A stretch of 64,000 nt of DNA. Source: Olivibacter jilunii. Lineage in GTDB: Bacteria; Bacteroidota; Bacteroidia; Sphingobacteriales; Sphingobacteriaceae. The notes under the pieces were generated by a model. It worked only from the letters and a program-made list of their open reading frames with translations. It made no database searches and had not been told where the DNA came from. The position numbers and the translations under genes are program-made. This document shows, in pieces, positions 44,818 through 54,471 of this stretch (position 1 is the stretch's first letter; each line of letters opens with the position of its first letter). The DNA lies in contig NZ_LR027856.1 of assembly GCF_900607235.1 (NCBI RefSeq), positions 174,093-238,092 of the forward strand, in the 5' to 3' direction.

Positions 44818-45138
44818 ATGAAATGGCTGGTTTATTTGTTTTCCATCTATGTACTTGTTTTATCCGCTGTACCCTGTGGGGCGGAAGATAATTGCTGTAT
44901 TGATGAAACTTACAGCTTAGCCGAAAGGGAAAAGCCTGCTGAAGAGCGCGACCACAGATCGATCTGTCCCTGTTCACCTTTTTTCGCATGTGGAGTCTGT
45001 AGCGGGGCAGTTCTGCCAAATGCCATAATGGCGGTCATCAAAGAACTGTCACCAATTCTCCAACAACCTTTCTCCTATCAGGAATACCCTTTGCTGGAAC
45101 TTCCCCGAACAATCTGGCAACCTCCTAAAGCCGCATAA
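44818..45138 (+). CDS. DUF6660 family Cys-rich exported protein (copy 1)
   Basis: Small protein of 106 residues with an N-terminal signal (MKWLVYLFSIYVLVLSAVPCGA). Cys-rich segments 'DNCCIDETYS' and 'CPCSPFFACGVC' follow, and the C-terminus is 'RTIWQPPKAA'. A paralogue at 48312 shares the signal peptide, the CxC cluster and the terminal WQPPK. The family, which I recall as DUF6660, lies beside metal-related TonB receptors and RND pumps in Bacteroidota; a periplasmic metal-binding role is likely but unproven. It precedes the TonB receptor by 70 bp. Confidence 0.72.
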   Translation: MKWLVYLFSIYVLVLSAVPCGAEDNCCIDETYSLAEREKPAEERDHRSICPCSPFFACGVCSGAVLPNAIMAVIKELSPILQQPFSYQEYPLLELPRTIWQPPKAA

Positions 45139-45208
45139 TATTTTCGCCGTTTTGCAGTTGTAGCTTCCCTGAAGGCTGCGTATTTTATATTTACACAAAG
45201 ATTTAAGA

Positions 45209-47377
45209 ATGAATAAAGCTATAGGCTTGATACTATGGCTTTGTACAGGTAACCTGTGCGTGGCCCAGCATACATTAACAACTATACTGAAAGATGCGGA
45301 GACAAAAGAACCGCTTACAGGAGCTACTGTGTTACAGATTGGAACAACCAAAGGTGGAACGACCGATGAGAAGGGCACTGTTTCCCTTACTGGTTTATCC
45401 GAGGGAAGGCATGTTTTCCTATTCAGGAAATTAGGTTATGAGGAACAGCGGGATACACTGTATTTTCCCGGCTCTGAGGATACCGTTATCGTTTATCTTG
45501 AGGCAACGGACGAAGACCTGGAGGAAGTAGTTATTTCTTCGACCCGGAGTACCCGTACCATACAGAACATTCCCACGCGTGTTGAATTTATCGGAGGGGA
45601 AGAACTGGAAGAGAAGGGCAATATGAAGCCGGGAGATATTCGTATGATGCTCAATGAAAGCACAGGTATCCAAACGCAACAGGTTTCGGCCACCTCTGCC
45701 AATTCCAGCATCCGTATCCAGGGACTTGATGGGCGTTATACACAGATACTCAAAGACGGCTTCCCTTTATATGCCGGCTTCTCAGGAGGGCTCGGCCTGT
45801 TGCAGACGCCGCCGTTGGACCTGAAGCAGGTGGAGATCATTAAAGGTTCTTCTTCCACTTTATACGGTGGCGGAGCCATTGCCGGCCTCGTCAACCTGGT
45901 ATCGAACATACCCACGGAGGAAAGGGAACTCCGCTTCCTGCTGAACGGTACTTCTGCCGGGGGCCTGGACATCAACGGTTTTTATGGACAGAAGTTTGAA
46001 AAGGTAGGTCTCACGGTATTTGCATCCCGTAATTCCAGCAGGCCCTACAATCCTTCCAGCACCGGTTTTACCGCGATTCCCAAAACGGAAAGGTACGTAC
46101 TCAACCCGAAGCTGTTCGTATACTTCAACCCGAAAACAACCATGAACTTCGGGATAAACACCATATTCGAAGACCGTACAGGCGGGGATATCCTTTACAT
46201 AAAAGGGAAAGGGGATAATGTCCATAGCTATTTTGAAAAGAACAAAAGCAGCCGTTTCTCAACTCAATTCGCCCTGGATCACCGGTTCACAGAAAACAGT
46301 GGCCTGACCATCAAGAACTCGGTCAACAACTTCAACAGGACCATAACTATTCCCGATTATGTGTTTGACGGGAAACAATGGTCAATCTATTCGGAGGTCG
46401 CTTACAACAACAACGGCGAAAGAGCAGATTGGGTAGCAGGTATCAATCTCTACACGGACAATTTCAGCGAATACCCAAAAGATGGCTTTCAGAAAAGAGA
46501 CTATGACCAAAACACATTCGGAGGTTTTGTTCAGAATACCTTTAAGACTACGGATTGGTTGCAATTGGAAACGGGCATCCGCGGGGATTATGTGATCGAT
46601 TACGGTTTCGTGTTCTTGCCACGGATCTCTGCGCTCTTTACGGTCTCTCCCCAGGTGACTTCCCGTTTGGGTGGAGGGCTGGGTTATAAAACGCCTACCA
46701 TATTCACAGAAGAGACAGAGCGAATCCAGTTCCGTTCGGTATTGCCGATTAGTCCGCAGGCGAATAAACTGGAGCGGTCCTATGGTGCAAGCTATGATAT
46801 CAACTATAGGACTACACTTTTCGAGAATATAAGCCTGAGCGTAAACCAGCTCTTTTTTTATACCCGTATCAATGATCCATTACTTACAGAATTTACCGGT
46901 TCAGGAACGGTGCAACTGGTAAATGTAGACGGTTATGTGGATACAAAGGGCTGGGAGACGAATGTAAAGCTGGGCTACGGTGATTTCAAACTGTTCATAG
47001 GTTACACCTTTACCGACGCCTGGCTCCGTGAAGGAACACAAAAGCGAGAGAATCCATTGACTGCTCGCCACCGGTTGAATAATGTCCTCATGTATGAGAT
47101 CGAGGATAAATGGAAGCTTGGACTGGAAGCCTATTATTATAGCCGTCAGGCCCTCAGTGACTGCACCACAGGAAAACCCTATTGGACCTGTGGCTTTATG
47201 GCTGAAAAGATATGGGAACGCTTCTCTCTTTTTGTCAATTTTGAGAACTTTACAGATACCCGGCAAACTAGATTTGACAGTATTTATACTGGAACAGTTA
47301 CAAGGCCAATATTCCGTGATATATATGCGCCACTCGATGGGTTCGTTGTTAACGGTGGTTTAAAAATAAAATTATAG
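45209..47377 (+). CDS. TonB-dependent receptor of the metal island
   Basis: Outer-membrane receptor of 722 residues: signal peptide to about residue 20 (ends VAQ), carboxypeptidase-D-like domain (about 22-95), 'LEEVVISSTRSTRTIQNIPTRVEFI' as TonB box and plug start, plug motif 'IKGSSSTLYGGGAIAGLVNLVS', then the barrel. The gene looks GC-richer than its downstream neighbours, with many C/G-ending codons, hinting at separate ancestry. It sits 2 bp before a CDF metal transporter and after a DUF6660 gene, so it may take up a metal or metal chelate, or serve as sensor in the same unit. The ligand is unknown. Confidence 0.9.
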   Translation: MNKAIGLILWLCTGNLCVAQHTLTTILKDAETKEPLTGATVLQIGTTKGGTTDEKGTVSLTGLSEGRHVFLFRKLGYEEQRDTLYFPGSEDTVIVYLEATDEDLEEVVISSTRSTRTIQNIPTRVEFIGGEELEEKGNMKPGDIRMMLNESTGIQTQQVSATSANSSIRIQGLDGRYTQILKDGFPLYAGFSGGLGLLQTPPLDLKQVEIIKGSSSTLYGGGAIAGLVNLVSNIPTEERELRFLLNGTSAGGLDINGFYGQKFEKVGLTVFASRNSSRPYNPSSTGFTAIPKTERYVLNPKLFVYFNPKTTMNFGINTIFEDRTGGDILYIKGKGDNVHSYFEKNKSSRFSTQFALDHRFTENSGLTIKNSVNNFNRTITIPDYVFDGKQWSIYSEVAYNNNGERADWVAGINLYTDNFSEYPKDGFQKRDYDQNTFGGFVQNTFKTTDWLQLETGIRGDYVIDYGFVFLPRISALFTVSPQVTSRLGGGLGYKTPTIFTEETERIQFRSVLPISPQANKLERSYGASYDINYRTTLFENISLSVNQLFFYTRINDPLLTEFTGSGTVQLVNVDGYVDTKGWETNVKLGYGDFKLFIGYTFTDAWLREGTQKRENPLTARHRLNNVLMYEIEDKWKLGLEAYYYSRQALSDCTTGKPYWTCGFMAEKIWERFSLFVNFENFTDTRQTRFDSIYTGTVTRPIFRDIYAPLDGFVVNGGLKIKL

Positions 47378-47379
47378 CC

Positions 47380-48174
47380 ATGAAAAAATCAACTTTTGAA
47401 ATAAAAAACATGGACTGTGCAACAGAGGAGCAAATGGTCCGCATGAAATTAGACGGGGTTGAAGAGCTTATTCACCTCGATTTTAATCTTCCGGAGAGAA
47501 AACTGATTGTGACACATACCGGAAATATCGATCGCATAGCCATGGCCATTAAAGAGCTGAGCTTAGGGGATCGTTTCATTTCGACTGAAGAAACAGATAA
47601 CACCTCGGTAGCTAGTTCTGAGCGCGAAGAACGTAAGCTACTTTTATATGTACTGATTATCAATGCATTTTTCTTTGTACTCGAAATCATAACAGGATTT
47701 ATTTCCCATTCAATGGGGCTTGTTGCCGATAGCTTGGATATGTTAGCTGATGCACTCGTGTATGGACTCAGCTTATATGCCGTTGGTGGGACAATCCTCC
47801 GAAAAAAGAAAATTGCAAAAGCCAGTGGATACTTTCAGATAATACTTGCTGTTTTAGGTTTTTCGGAGGTAGTCAGACGTTTCATGGGGTTTGGAGAAAC
47901 ACCTGAATTTGGAATGATGGTAGTTATTTCGCTATTGGCCTTGATTGGGAATGCGTTTTCCCTTGTAATCCTTCGCAGAACTAAGAGTAACGAGGCACAC
48001 ATCAAAGCTAGTCAAATATTTACTTCCAATGACGTAATTATAAATATTGGTGTTATGCTGGCAGGTATATTGGTTTTCATTACTGCGTCCCGTTTACCGG
48101 ACCTGATCGTTGGTACAATCGTCTTTGCTATTGTATTGAGAGGGGCGTTTCGAATATTAAATTTAGCGAAGTAA
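47380..48174 (+). CDS. HMA-CDF fused cation transporter
   Basis: Inner-membrane protein of 264 residues. The N-terminal about 75 residues form an HMA-like domain with 'IKNMDCATEEQMVRMKL', which has one Cys where most HMA domains have CxxC. It is followed by a six-helix cation-diffusion-facilitator domain: 'MGLVADSLDMLADALVYGLSLYAVG' holds the Asp pairs of TM2, and 'IFTSNDVIINIGVMLAGI' the polar set of TM5. The usual cytosolic C-terminal domain of CDF proteins is missing and may be replaced by the N-terminal HMA part. It starts 2 bp after the receptor stop and is clearly co-transcribed. Probably exports Zn, Co or a related divalent metal. Confidence 0.85.
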   Translation: MKKSTFEIKNMDCATEEQMVRMKLDGVEELIHLDFNLPERKLIVTHTGNIDRIAMAIKELSLGDRFISTEETDNTSVASSEREERKLLLYVLIINAFFFVLEIITGFISHSMGLVADSLDMLADALVYGLSLYAVGGTILRKKKIAKASGYFQIILAVLGFSEVVRRFMGFGETPEFGMMVVISLLALIGNAFSLVILRRTKSNEAHIKASQIFTSNDVIINIGVMLAGILVFITASRLPDLIVGTIVFAIVLRGAFRILNLAK

Positions 48175-48311
48175 AGTATTAAGAAATGAAGCGGAGTTTG
48201 CCGTAGTCGTCTCTTGTTTTTTGAAAATAACTAACTTTTCAGGCCATTATAATATCATATAAAAACTGGAAAGTTAGTTACGTAATATAAATATATATAT
48301 ATTTGCAAATA

Positions 48312-48626
48312 ATGAAGCTGTTATCTTATATATGTGCACTAATAGTACTGGTTCAGGTAATGATGCCCTGTACAGATAAAATTGCGACTACCAGTCTTCA
48401 CAAACGAACAGAATTTTCTATTGCCTCATCGAAAAATCAGGATCACAAAGATAGCTGTACACCTTTCTGTCAATGTACATGTTGTGCTACACCTTCAATA
48501 CAGCAATTGGCTTACATTATTGTCAGTCCCGATCCTATTGTTCTTGAATCTCATAATTGGCATACTCCCGGAAAATGCCTGGAAGTCCATATAAATGTAT
48601 GGCAACCGCCTAAAGTGATTTCTTAA
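48312..48626 (+). CDS. DUF6660 family Cys-rich exported protein (copy 2)
   Basis: Small protein of 104 residues. The ATG at 48312 is used; the longer frame starts at a TTG inside the -7 box. Signal peptide (MKLLSYICALIVLVQVMMPC), Cys-rich core 'DSCTPFCQCTCCATPS' and C-terminus 'VWQPPKVIS', matching copy 1 at 44818. It opens the pump unit (small membrane protein, RND-TolC, adaptor). It is likely a periplasmic metal-binding accessory of the pump (inference). Confidence 0.72.
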   Translation: MKLLSYICALIVLVQVMMPCTDKIATTSLHKRTEFSIASSKNQDHKDSCTPFCQCTCCATPSIQQLAYIIVSPDPIVLESHNWHTPGKCLEVHINVWQPPKVIS

Positions 48627-48701
48627 GCACGTCTCTGTGCGTATATGGACGCTGGTCTGTCCATTTAATTACAAAAATCAAATAATATTATTGCTCAGGC
48701 T

Positions 48702-48875
48702 ATGACTAAAAAGAATAGGTCATTACCAGCAAAAAGCGTAGGTCGTTCAGGAAAAAACTACAAGCAACCTCAATGGATAAAGATCCTAAGGGTAGTTGGT
48801 ATATTTCTACTTTCAGTGATTTTGCTGTTAGCGATTATTGGAATGATTCTACACGCTTTAATTCATTTCAAATAA
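48702..48875 (+). CDS. Small basic single-span membrane protein beside the RND pump (57 aa)
   Basis: ATG at 48702, TAA at 48873-48875, 3 bp before the RND gene, so translation is probably coupled. The first about 27 residues are strongly basic (MTKKNRSLPAKSVGRSGKNY...), then one transmembrane helix (about 30-51, 'VVGIFLLSVILLLAIIGMIL') and a short His-containing tail. No family recognised. A similarly built protein overlaps the end of the P-type ATPase gene at 57110. Small helices of this sort can bind and tune transporters, as AcrZ does for AcrB (family knowledge; here inference). Confidence 0.65.
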   Translation: MTKKNRSLPAKSVGRSGKNYKQPQWIKILRVVGIFLLSVILLLAIIGMILHALIHFK

Positions 48876-48878
48876 GAT

Positions 48879-51800
48879 ATGCTTAATAAAATTATTAAGT
48901 TCTCTATAGAGAATAAACTGATTGTTGCTTTGATGACTTTGGGATTGATTGCCTGGGGGCTATATTCGTTAAAGCAGCTACCTATTGATGCGACACCTGA
49001 TATCACAAATAACCAGGTTCAGGTGATAACGCAAAGTCCGTCACTTGCAACACCTGAAGTGGAACGGCTAATAACTTTTCCAGTAGAGCAAACGATGTCA
49101 ACTATTCCGGAAATAGAGCAGGTACGTTCGATCTCCCGTTTCGGCCTTTCAGTAGTGACCATCGTGTTTCATGACGATGTTGACATTTATTGGGCCCGTC
49201 AACAGGTGAACGAAAAATTAACCGAAGCAGGTAACAATATTCCTTCGGATGTAGGTAAACCCGAGATCGCTCCGATCTCAACTGGTCTCGGCGAAATCTA
49301 CCAATATGTAGTGCATGCAAAACCCGGTTATGAAGAGAGGTACGATGCAAGAGAATTACGCACGATCGAAGATTGGATTGTACGCAGACAATTATTGGGA
49401 ACGCCGGGTATCGCGGAAGTAAACAGTTTTGGAGGTTTGTTAAAACAATATGAAATTGCGCTTGATCCGGATAAGCTGAATAGTTATAATCTAAGCATCA
49501 ATGATGTTTTTAGTGCTTTGGAGCGTAATAATCAAAATACAGGTGGTGCATATATAGATAAAAAGCCCAATGCTTACTTTATTAGAAGTGAGGGGCTAGT
49601 TGGAAGTATTGATGATATTAAAAAAATTGTCGTAAGGAAAAGCCCAAAGCAAGTACCCGTACTGATAAGAGATATTGCCGAAGTCAAACTTGGTAATGCT
49701 ATTCGGTATGGCGCATTGACAAGAACCACGAAAAAGAGCCAAGGGGAAGCAGTGGGAGGCATTGTAATGATGCTTAAGGGCTCAAATGCAAACGAAGTCG
49801 TAAGTAAGGTAAAAGAGAAGATAGCACGTATCAACAAAACACTTCCCGAGGGCGTTACCATTGAGCCCTTTTTGGATCGCAGTGCGCTTGTTGACCGGGC
49901 GATCGGGACCGTTGCAAAAAACCTGATTGAAGGCGCATTAATAGTCATTTTTGTACTTGTGCTATTTCTGGGAAATCTCAGGGCCGGAATTGTAGTTGCT
50001 TCTGTTATACCTCTTTCAATGCTTTTTGCCATTTCGATGATGAACGTATTCGGCGTCAGTGGAAACCTAATGAGCCTTGGAGCCATCGATTTCGGATTAA
50101 TCGTTGATGGGGCTGTTATTATTGTTGAAGCTACCATGCATCATCTCGGTTTAAGCAGGAATCCAAATAAACTTTCGCAAAAAGAAATGGATGGTGAGGT
50201 CTATGAATCGGCTTCAAAAATACGATCTGCGGCTGCATTCGGTGAGATTATAATTCTAATCGTGTATCTCCCTATTCTTGCACTTGTAGGTATAGAAGGA
50301 AAAATGTTCGGTCCCATGGCGCAAACAGTATCTTTTGCCATTTTAGGTGCTTTCATTCTCTCTCTTACCTATGTACCGATGATGTCAGCACTTATATTGA
50401 GCAAAAAGATTAGCCATAAGCGCAATTTTTCGGATCGTATGATGGATTTTTTTCATAAGTATTATGATCCGATGATCCGTGTAGCGCTTCGCAATCGTGT
50501 AATAGTAGTACTTACAGCAGCAGTTTTGTTAGGCCTCAGTGTTTTTGCCTTTACCCGTATGGGAGGTGAATTTATCCCGACGCTCGAAGAAGGCGATTTT
50601 GCGGTAGAAACAAGGTTGCTTACCGGAAGCTCTCTCAGCCAAACGATAGATAAAGTCAATCAAGCTTCTGCTATACTCATCGACAAATTTCCTGAAGTGA
50701 TAGAGGTAGTAGGAAAAATAGGCGCGGCAGAAATTCCGACAGATCCAATGCCTATGGAAGCCACTGACCTAACCATTATTTTAAAGGATAAAAAAGATTG
50801 GGTAAGTGCGGTTGATCGGGAAGAGTTAGCTGATAAAATGGCAGAGGCGCTAGAACCGGTCACAGGCGTAACTTTTGGCTTTTCGCAGCCTATTCAGTTA
50901 CGCTCCAATGAACTTATATCAGGTGTGCGACAGGACATAGGAATTAAAATTTTCGGTGATGACCTGGATCACCTAACTGATCTCTCACGAAAAATAGGCA
51001 AAATCGTTGCAACAGTCCAAGGAGCTACTGATCTATATATCGAACAGGCAAGCGGTCTCCCTCAGATTGTTATCAAGGTAGATCGCGACCAGCTTGCCCG
51101 TTTCGGGATAGATGTTGAAGCCGTGAACCAGGCCATAAATGCCGCTTTTGCAGGTCAGGCTGCAGGATTGGTATATGAAGGGGAAAAGCGTTTTGATATG
51201 GTAGTTCGTTTAGATGAAGAATACAGACAGAACATTGATAACGTTCGCAGCCTGTTTATATCAACTCCCGATGGTGAAAAAGTCCCGTTGTCGCAAGTGG
51301 CGTCGGTAGACTTTGAAGTAGGTCCGAACCAAATACAACGGGAAGATACGAAACGCAGAATTATCGTAGGCCTAAACGTTAGGGGAAGAGATATTGAAAG
51401 TGTCGTAGAAGAAATTGAACAGAAAATCGGCAGTCAGATTAAATTGCCAACCGGCTATTACATTACCTACGGGGGGCAGTTTGAAAATCTTCAAGCCGCC
51501 AGCCAGCGTTTATCTATTGCTGTGCCTGTGGCACTATTGCTGATACTTTTATTATTGTATTTCACTTTTGGATCAATAAAACAATCTATATTAATTTTTA
51601 CGGCCATTCCAATGGCTGCAATCGGTGGAGTATTTGCCCTTTTATTGCGAGGAATGCCGTTCAGTATTTCGGCCGGAGTGGGCTTCATTGCGCTCTTTGG
51701 AGTTGCCGTGTTAAACGGAATTGTATTAATAACCGAATTCAATCGGTTGAAAAAGTCCGGAATAAAGGATTTAAGAGAAATTGTAATAAAAGGGACAGCG

Positions 51801-53261
51801 GTTAGGCTCCGTCCAGTCCTGATGACCGCGACCGTTGCTTCTTTAGGATTTATGCCCATGGCATTATCTACAGCAGCCGGAGCGGAGGTTCAAAAGCCGC
51901 TGGCAACAGTTGTTATTGGCGGATTGATTACATCAACGATTCTAACGCTGCTGGTTTTGCCGGTATTGTATACCTATTTTGAGTCCTTCAAACTAAAAAA
52001 GCATGTAGTAAAAGGAACTGCGGTGGTTGCTTTTTTGGCGTTCTGGATGTTTCCTTATAATTCTAAAGCACAGGAACCATCTTCAATTTCCCAACGGATA
52101 ACATTGGCAGAGGCAATTGAGATAGCACTTAAAAATAACCAAATGGTGAATTCAGCAGAATTGCAAATCGATCAACAAAGAGCATTGCGCGTGACCTCAA
52201 TTGATATTGGGAAAACAAATTTTGACCTTCAATATGGTCAAATGAATACAATTAAACGAGATAATAATATCTCCGTCAGTCAAAGTATTGTGAATCCTTT
52301 CTTATTTAGTAAGCAGCGCAAACTCTACGATGCCCAGCTTAAAAGTAGTGAGCTTAATCTCGACGTTACCGAAAATGAATTAATCTACCAAGTCAAAAGC
52401 ACATACGGACAACTTGCGTATTTTCTTTCACTTCAAAAGCTTTATCATACCCAAGATTCTATATTTAATAATTTTCTCAAGGCATCATCCCTCCGTTACC
52501 AGACAGGGGAAACTAACTTGTTGGAAAAAACAACAGCTGAAACCCAGCGGAATGAAGTTCTCAATCAGCTCGAAAAAAATAGAGCAGATATTATGATCTA
52601 CATGGCCGAGCTGAAAAGGCTCCTTAATACACAAGACAGCATCCAAATCTCAGAAAGCGAATTAAAAAAAGAACATTGGCAAAGTAATACAGGCAGTGTT
52701 AGTGAAAATCCGTGGCTTTCTATGCAAAAACAGCAGATAGAGATAGCAGATAAAAGCATTGGTATAGAGAAAGCGAAAGCTGGCCCAGACTTTACACTAG
52801 GTTACTTTAACCAATCCATAATCGGTTCACAGAATGTGAACGGACAAGAAGTTGTGTTCGATGCGGGAAAGCGATTTCAGGGAGTACAGGTAGGTGTAGC
52901 ATTGCCAATCTTCTATAAACCTTTTGCTAACCGCATTAAGACGGCAAAGATTCAGAAAGAAATAGCGGAATCACAATACGACTTAGCTCAGACAAATCTG
53001 AAATCGCAATTTCAACAGGCGAACCAAGATTTATTGAAAAATTCGAAGAGCATTGACTATTATCAGAACAGTGCACTGCCGAACGCAAATCTGATTTTGC
53101 GGCAGGCACAAGTTGCATTTCAAAATGGCGAAATCGGTTATCTTGAGTTTTCTGTAGCTCTTCGGACTTATTCCGACATTCGTTTTGCATACTTACAGGC
53201 ACTTAATCAATACAATCAGTCCGTATATACAGTACAATACCTTATTGGCTTAAATCAATAA
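48879..53261 (+). CDS. CusA/CzcA heavy-metal RND pump fused to a TolC-type outer-membrane factor
   Basis: Single protein of 1,460 residues. Residues 1-1040 are a complete HME-RND pump: 'KLIVALMTLGLIAWGLYSLKQLPIDATPDITNNQVQV' at the N-terminus, 'GAIDFGLIVDGAVIIVEA' in TM4 with the Asp pair used in proton relay, and 'GVAVLNGIVLITEF' in the second half. About 1041-1064 is hydrophobic and ends 'NSKAQEPSS', like a signal peptide with cleavage site. Residues about 1065-1460 form an outer-membrane efflux protein ('ITLAEAIEIALKNNQMVNSAELQIDQQ', 'GYLEFSVALRTYSDIRFAYLQALNQYNQSVYTVQYLIGL'). This fusion is common in Bacteroidota. The metal is most likely Cu, Ag, Co, Zn or Cd; the sequence does not decide. 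Confidence 0.95.
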   Translation: MLNKIIKFSIENKLIVALMTLGLIAWGLYSLKQLPIDATPDITNNQVQVITQSPSLATPEVERLITFPVEQTMSTIPEIEQVRSISRFGLSVVTIVFHDDVDIYWARQQVNEKLTEAGNNIPSDVGKPEIAPISTGLGEIYQYVVHAKPGYEERYDARELRTIEDWIVRRQLLGTPGIAEVNSFGGLLKQYEIALDPDKLNSYNLSINDVFSALERNNQNTGGAYIDKKPNAYFIRSEGLVGSIDDIKKIVVRKSPKQVPVLIRDIAEVKLGNAIRYGALTRTTKKSQGEAVGGIVMMLKGSNANEVVSKVKEKIARINKTLPEGVTIEPFLDRSALVDRAIGTVAKNLIEGALIVIFVLVLFLGNLRAGIVVASVIPLSMLFAISMMNVFGVSGNLMSLGAIDFGLIVDGAVIIVEATMHHLGLSRNPNKLSQKEMDGEVYESASKIRSAAAFGEIIILIVYLPILALVGIEGKMFGPMAQTVSFAILGAFILSLTYVPMMSALILSKKISHKRNFSDRMMDFFHKYYDPMIRVALRNRVIVVLTAAVLLGLSVFAFTRMGGEFIPTLEEGDFAVETRLLTGSSLSQTIDKVNQASAILIDKFPEVIEVVGKIGAAEIPTDPMPMEATDLTIILKDKKDWVSAVDREELADKMAEALEPVTGVTFGFSQPIQLRSNELISGVRQDIGIKIFGDDLDHLTDLSRKIGKIVATVQGATDLYIEQASGLPQIVIKVDRDQLARFGIDVEAVNQAINAAFAGQAAGLVYEGEKRFDMVVRLDEEYRQNIDNVRSLFISTPDGEKVPLSQVASVDFEVGPNQIQREDTKRRIIVGLNVRGRDIESVVEEIEQKIGSQIKLPTGYYITYGGQFENLQAASQRLSIAVPVALLLILLLLYFTFGSIKQSILIFTAIPMAAIGGVFALLLRGMPFSISAGVGFIALFGVAVLNGIVLITEFNRLKKSGIKDLREIVIKGTAVRLRPVLMTATVASLGFMPMALSTAAGAEVQKPLATVVIGGLITSTILTLLVLPVLYTYFESFKLKKHVVKGTAVVAFLAFWMFPYNSKAQEPSSISQRITLAEAIEIALKNNQMVNSAELQIDQQRALRVTSIDIGKTNFDLQYGQMNTIKRDNNISVSQSIVNPFLFSKQRKLYDAQLKSSELNLDVTENELIYQVKSTYGQLAYFLSLQKLYHTQDSIFNNFLKASSLRYQTGETNLLEKTTAETQRNEVLNQLEKNRADIMIYMAELKRLLNTQDSIQISESELKKEHWQSNTGSVSENPWLSMQKQQIEIADKSIGIEKAKAGPDFTLGYFNQSIIGSQNVNGQEVVFDAGKRFQGVQVGVALPIFYKPFANRIKTAKIQKEIAESQYDLAQTNLKSQFQQANQDLLKNSKSIDYYQNSALPNANLILRQAQVAFQNGEIGYLEFSVALRTYSDIRFAYLQALNQYNQSVYTVQYLIGLNQ

Positions 53262-53268
53262 TCCAGCA

Positions 53269-54471
53269 ATGAAAAAGAACATGAATATCAAACAAATACT
53301 TGCAGCAACAGTACTTATTCTTCTGCTGTTCTCTTCGTGTGGAACCAAAACCACGGAAACACAGGAGCCGGAAACAACAGTTGCCGAAGAAGAAAATTCC
53401 AATATTGTCGAACTTTCTCCTGCTCAATATAAAGGCTCACAGATAAAGATCGGAACCATCGAAAAGAAATCACTTAGCGGTGTTTTGAAAGTAAACGGAT
53501 TTGTAGACGTCCCGCCCGAAAACCTTTATAGCATTACAACCCAGTTTGGAGGTATCGTTAAATCTACTTCATTGTTGCAGGGTGCTTCAGTTCGCAGAGG
53601 CCAGGTTATTGCCGTTCTTGAAAATCAGGACTATGTCCAGCTGCAGCAGGACTACCTGGAAAGTAACAGCCAATTGGAGCTCGCCGATGCCGAATACAAA
53701 AGACAGTTGGAATTGTTCAAGCAAAACGTCAATGCGCAAAAAACCGTGCAACAGGCAAAATCGCAATATCTGACAATGCTATCGAGGACCAGCGCCCTTA
53801 AAGAGCGTTTAAAATTGATAAATATCAATGCTACCACACTGAATGCGGAAAATATCAGGAGCACGATGAATATTTACGCGCCGATTAACGGCTACGTTAC
53901 TAAGGTAAATACTAATGTAGGCAGATTTGTCGCGCCCAATGACGTAATGTTCGAAATTGTCAATAACGCCAACCTTCATGTAGAACTTAAGGTTTTTGAA
54001 AAAGATGTGTCGAAAGTAAAAAAAGGCCAATCTGTGCGATTTACATTAAATAATGAGGCAGAGGAAAGAATAGCAAAGGTCATTTTAGTTGGGCGCGAAA
54101 TTGATCCGGATAAAACTGTGACGGTACACTGTTTAGCTACCATCCAAAGTGAGAGCCTGATACCCAACACCTATATTAAGGCTTTTATTGAGACGGGTAA
54201 CAATGAGGTAAATGCACTTCCCGAAGACGGAGTGGTAGATTACTTAGGCAAAAAATATATATTTATTGAAAAGGATGTAAGAAATGTGAAATCTGAAAAT
54301 GCTCCTGCTGAAAAGATGCACGATTTCCAACTGGTCGAAGTAACGACAGGTCTATCAGAGGCGGGGTATGTAGAAGTTACTTTGCCGAAAAATATTGACT
54401 CTACCAAAATAGTAGTTAACGGCGCTTATGACCTGCTGTCAAAAATGAAAAACAGTGAGGAGGAGGAATAG
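53269..54471 (+). CDS. RND periplasmic adaptor (CusB/CzcB-like) lipoprotein
   Basis: Membrane-fusion protein of 400 residues starting 7 bp after the pump gene. Lipobox 'ILLLFSSCGT' (Cys about 24). Then the usual hairpin layout: 'GVLKVNGFVDVPPENLYSITTQFGGIVKSTSLLQGASVRRGQVIAVLEN' (lipoyl half), a helical coiled-coil ('DYLESNSQLELADAEYKRQLELFKQNVNAQKTVQQAK'), the second lipoyl half ('IRSTMNIYAPINGYVTKVNTNVGRFVAPNDVMFEIVNN') and beta-barrel and membrane-proximal parts. No N-terminal or C-terminal metal-binding extension (Met or His cluster) is seen, unlike CusB. It completes the tripartite pump with the fused RND-TolC protein. Confidence 0.92.
   Translation: MKKNMNIKQILAATVLILLLFSSCGTKTTETQEPETTVAEEENSNIVELSPAQYKGSQIKIGTIEKKSLSGVLKVNGFVDVPPENLYSITTQFGGIVKSTSLLQGASVRRGQVIAVLENQDYVQLQQDYLESNSQLELADAEYKRQLELFKQNVNAQKTVQQAKSQYLTMLSRTSALKERLKLININATTLNAENIRSTMNIYAPINGYVTKVNTNVGRFVAPNDVMFEIVNNANLHVELKVFEKDVSKVKKGQSVRFTLNNEAEERIAKVILVGREIDPDKTVTVHCLATIQSESLIPNTYIKAFIETGNNEVNALPEDGVVDYLGKKYIFIEKDVRNVKSENAPAEKMHDFQLVEVTTGLSEAGYVEVTLPKNIDSTKIVVNGAYDLLSKMKNSEEEE

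Noticed and set aside
49574..50137. 187-codon minus-strand open frame within the RND gene
   Set aside because: It is antisense to a perfectly conserved RND pump region; the translation is Ser/Thr/Ile-rich low-complexity sequence typical of shadow frames.
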